Positions 13,057-13,140 of a DNA stretch of 13,140 nucleotides are shown here, piece by piece. Source of the DNA: Chthonomonadaceae bacterium (lineage in GTDB: Bacteria; Armatimonadota; Chthonomonadetes; Chthonomonadales; Chthonomonadaceae); assembly GCA_025355115.1 (NCBI GenBank), contig JANXLO010000153.1, forward strand, positions 1-13,140. The letters are read 5' to 3'. The position numbers were made by a program, and so were the translations under genes. Position 1 is the first letter of the stretch; the number at the start of each line of letters is the position of its first letter. The notes under the pieces are model-generated. The model made no database searches, had not been told where the DNA came from, and saw only the letters and a program-made list of their open reading frames with translations.

Positions 13057-13140
13057 TTAAAGTGATCTGCCCACCGCCTGCGCGATCAGAGCCGACTCCT
13101 GCATGAGGGTGCGGAACTGTTCGGGGGTGAGGGACTGCGC
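13057..13140 (-). CDS. C-terminal end of an unidentified gene, cut by the right edge
   Basis: The minus strand reads 27 codons then TAA (13059-13057). The peptide contains SLTPEQFRTLMQESALIAQA and ends GRSL, an amphipathic helix-like end of an otherwise unseen protein. Codon use looks like that of the neighbouring genes, and the following 85 bp before the MFS start are non-coding, which supports a real gene end. It is too short to name. It probably shares a transcript with the MFS transporter. Confidence 0.5.
   Translation of the reverse strand, partial: AQSLTPEQFRTLMQESALIAQAVGRSL

Noticed and set aside
1..13140. Defence island, prophage, IS element or CRISPR array
   Set aside because: No transposase, integrase, toxin-antitoxin pair, Cas protein or regularly spaced repeat was seen. 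The dGTPase can play antiviral roles in some bacteria, but nothing around it suggests that here.

Overview
This window of medium-high GC bacterial DNA holds nine complete protein genes that are recognisable or have clear architecture, one small cysteine-rich gene, and two genes cut by the window edges. A signal-peptide-bearing beta-barrel-like protein ending in Phe suggests an organism with an outer membrane. Several genes start at TTG behind good Shine-Dalgarno sequences. Gene content and style (PepC-type C1B peptidase, M55 D-aminopeptidase, a HEAT-like membrane protein with LLRP motifs in its tail) made me think of Armatimonadota or a neighbouring deep-branching diderm phylum. That is inference from memory, not a database result. 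I see no tRNA, rRNA, CRISPR array, transposase or phage gene.

Layout. 1-277 (-): 5' part of an HD-domain dGTPase, running off the left edge. It diverges from 357-1571 (+), an ACT-domain threonine ammonia-lyase (ilvA type), and the two may share interlocked promoters. 1634-2266 (+) is an alpha/beta hydrolase of the carboxylesterase/MhqD type in the same direction. A perfect 11-bp hairpin separates it from a convergent minus-strand cluster. In order of transcription, that cluster is a putative outer-membrane beta-barrel protein (4263-6290), a HIT-family protein (3765-4220) and a C1B aminopeptidase of the PepC/bleomycin hydrolase family (2344-3720), with gaps of only about 40-45 bp.

6291-7073 is mostly non-coding. 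It contains a dyad upstream of the barrel gene, a 71-aa four-cysteine protein at 6687-6902 (+), and an intrinsic terminator with a competing downstream repeat. The next block is a tight plus-strand operon: M55 D-aminopeptidase (7074-7886), pyrF (7900-8625), tsaE (8630-9160) and tsaB (9157-9915). It links peptide turnover, UMP synthesis and the t6A tRNA modification pathway.

9932-11515 (-) is an unrecognised membrane protein made of two diverged copies of a [two-TM plus alpha-helical HEAT-like] unit. It meets tsaB tail to tail with 16 bp between stops. Upstream of it a strong terminator closes an MFS sugar-type transporter gene (11619-12971, -). The last 27 codons of another minus-strand gene lie at 13057-13140, just upstream of the transporter.

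Most of the window is housekeeping. I found no convincing defence or mobile system. The items least explained by known families are the duplicated HEAT-like membrane protein, the four-cysteine small protein, the barrel protein with its N-terminal module, and the terminator with its alternative hairpin.
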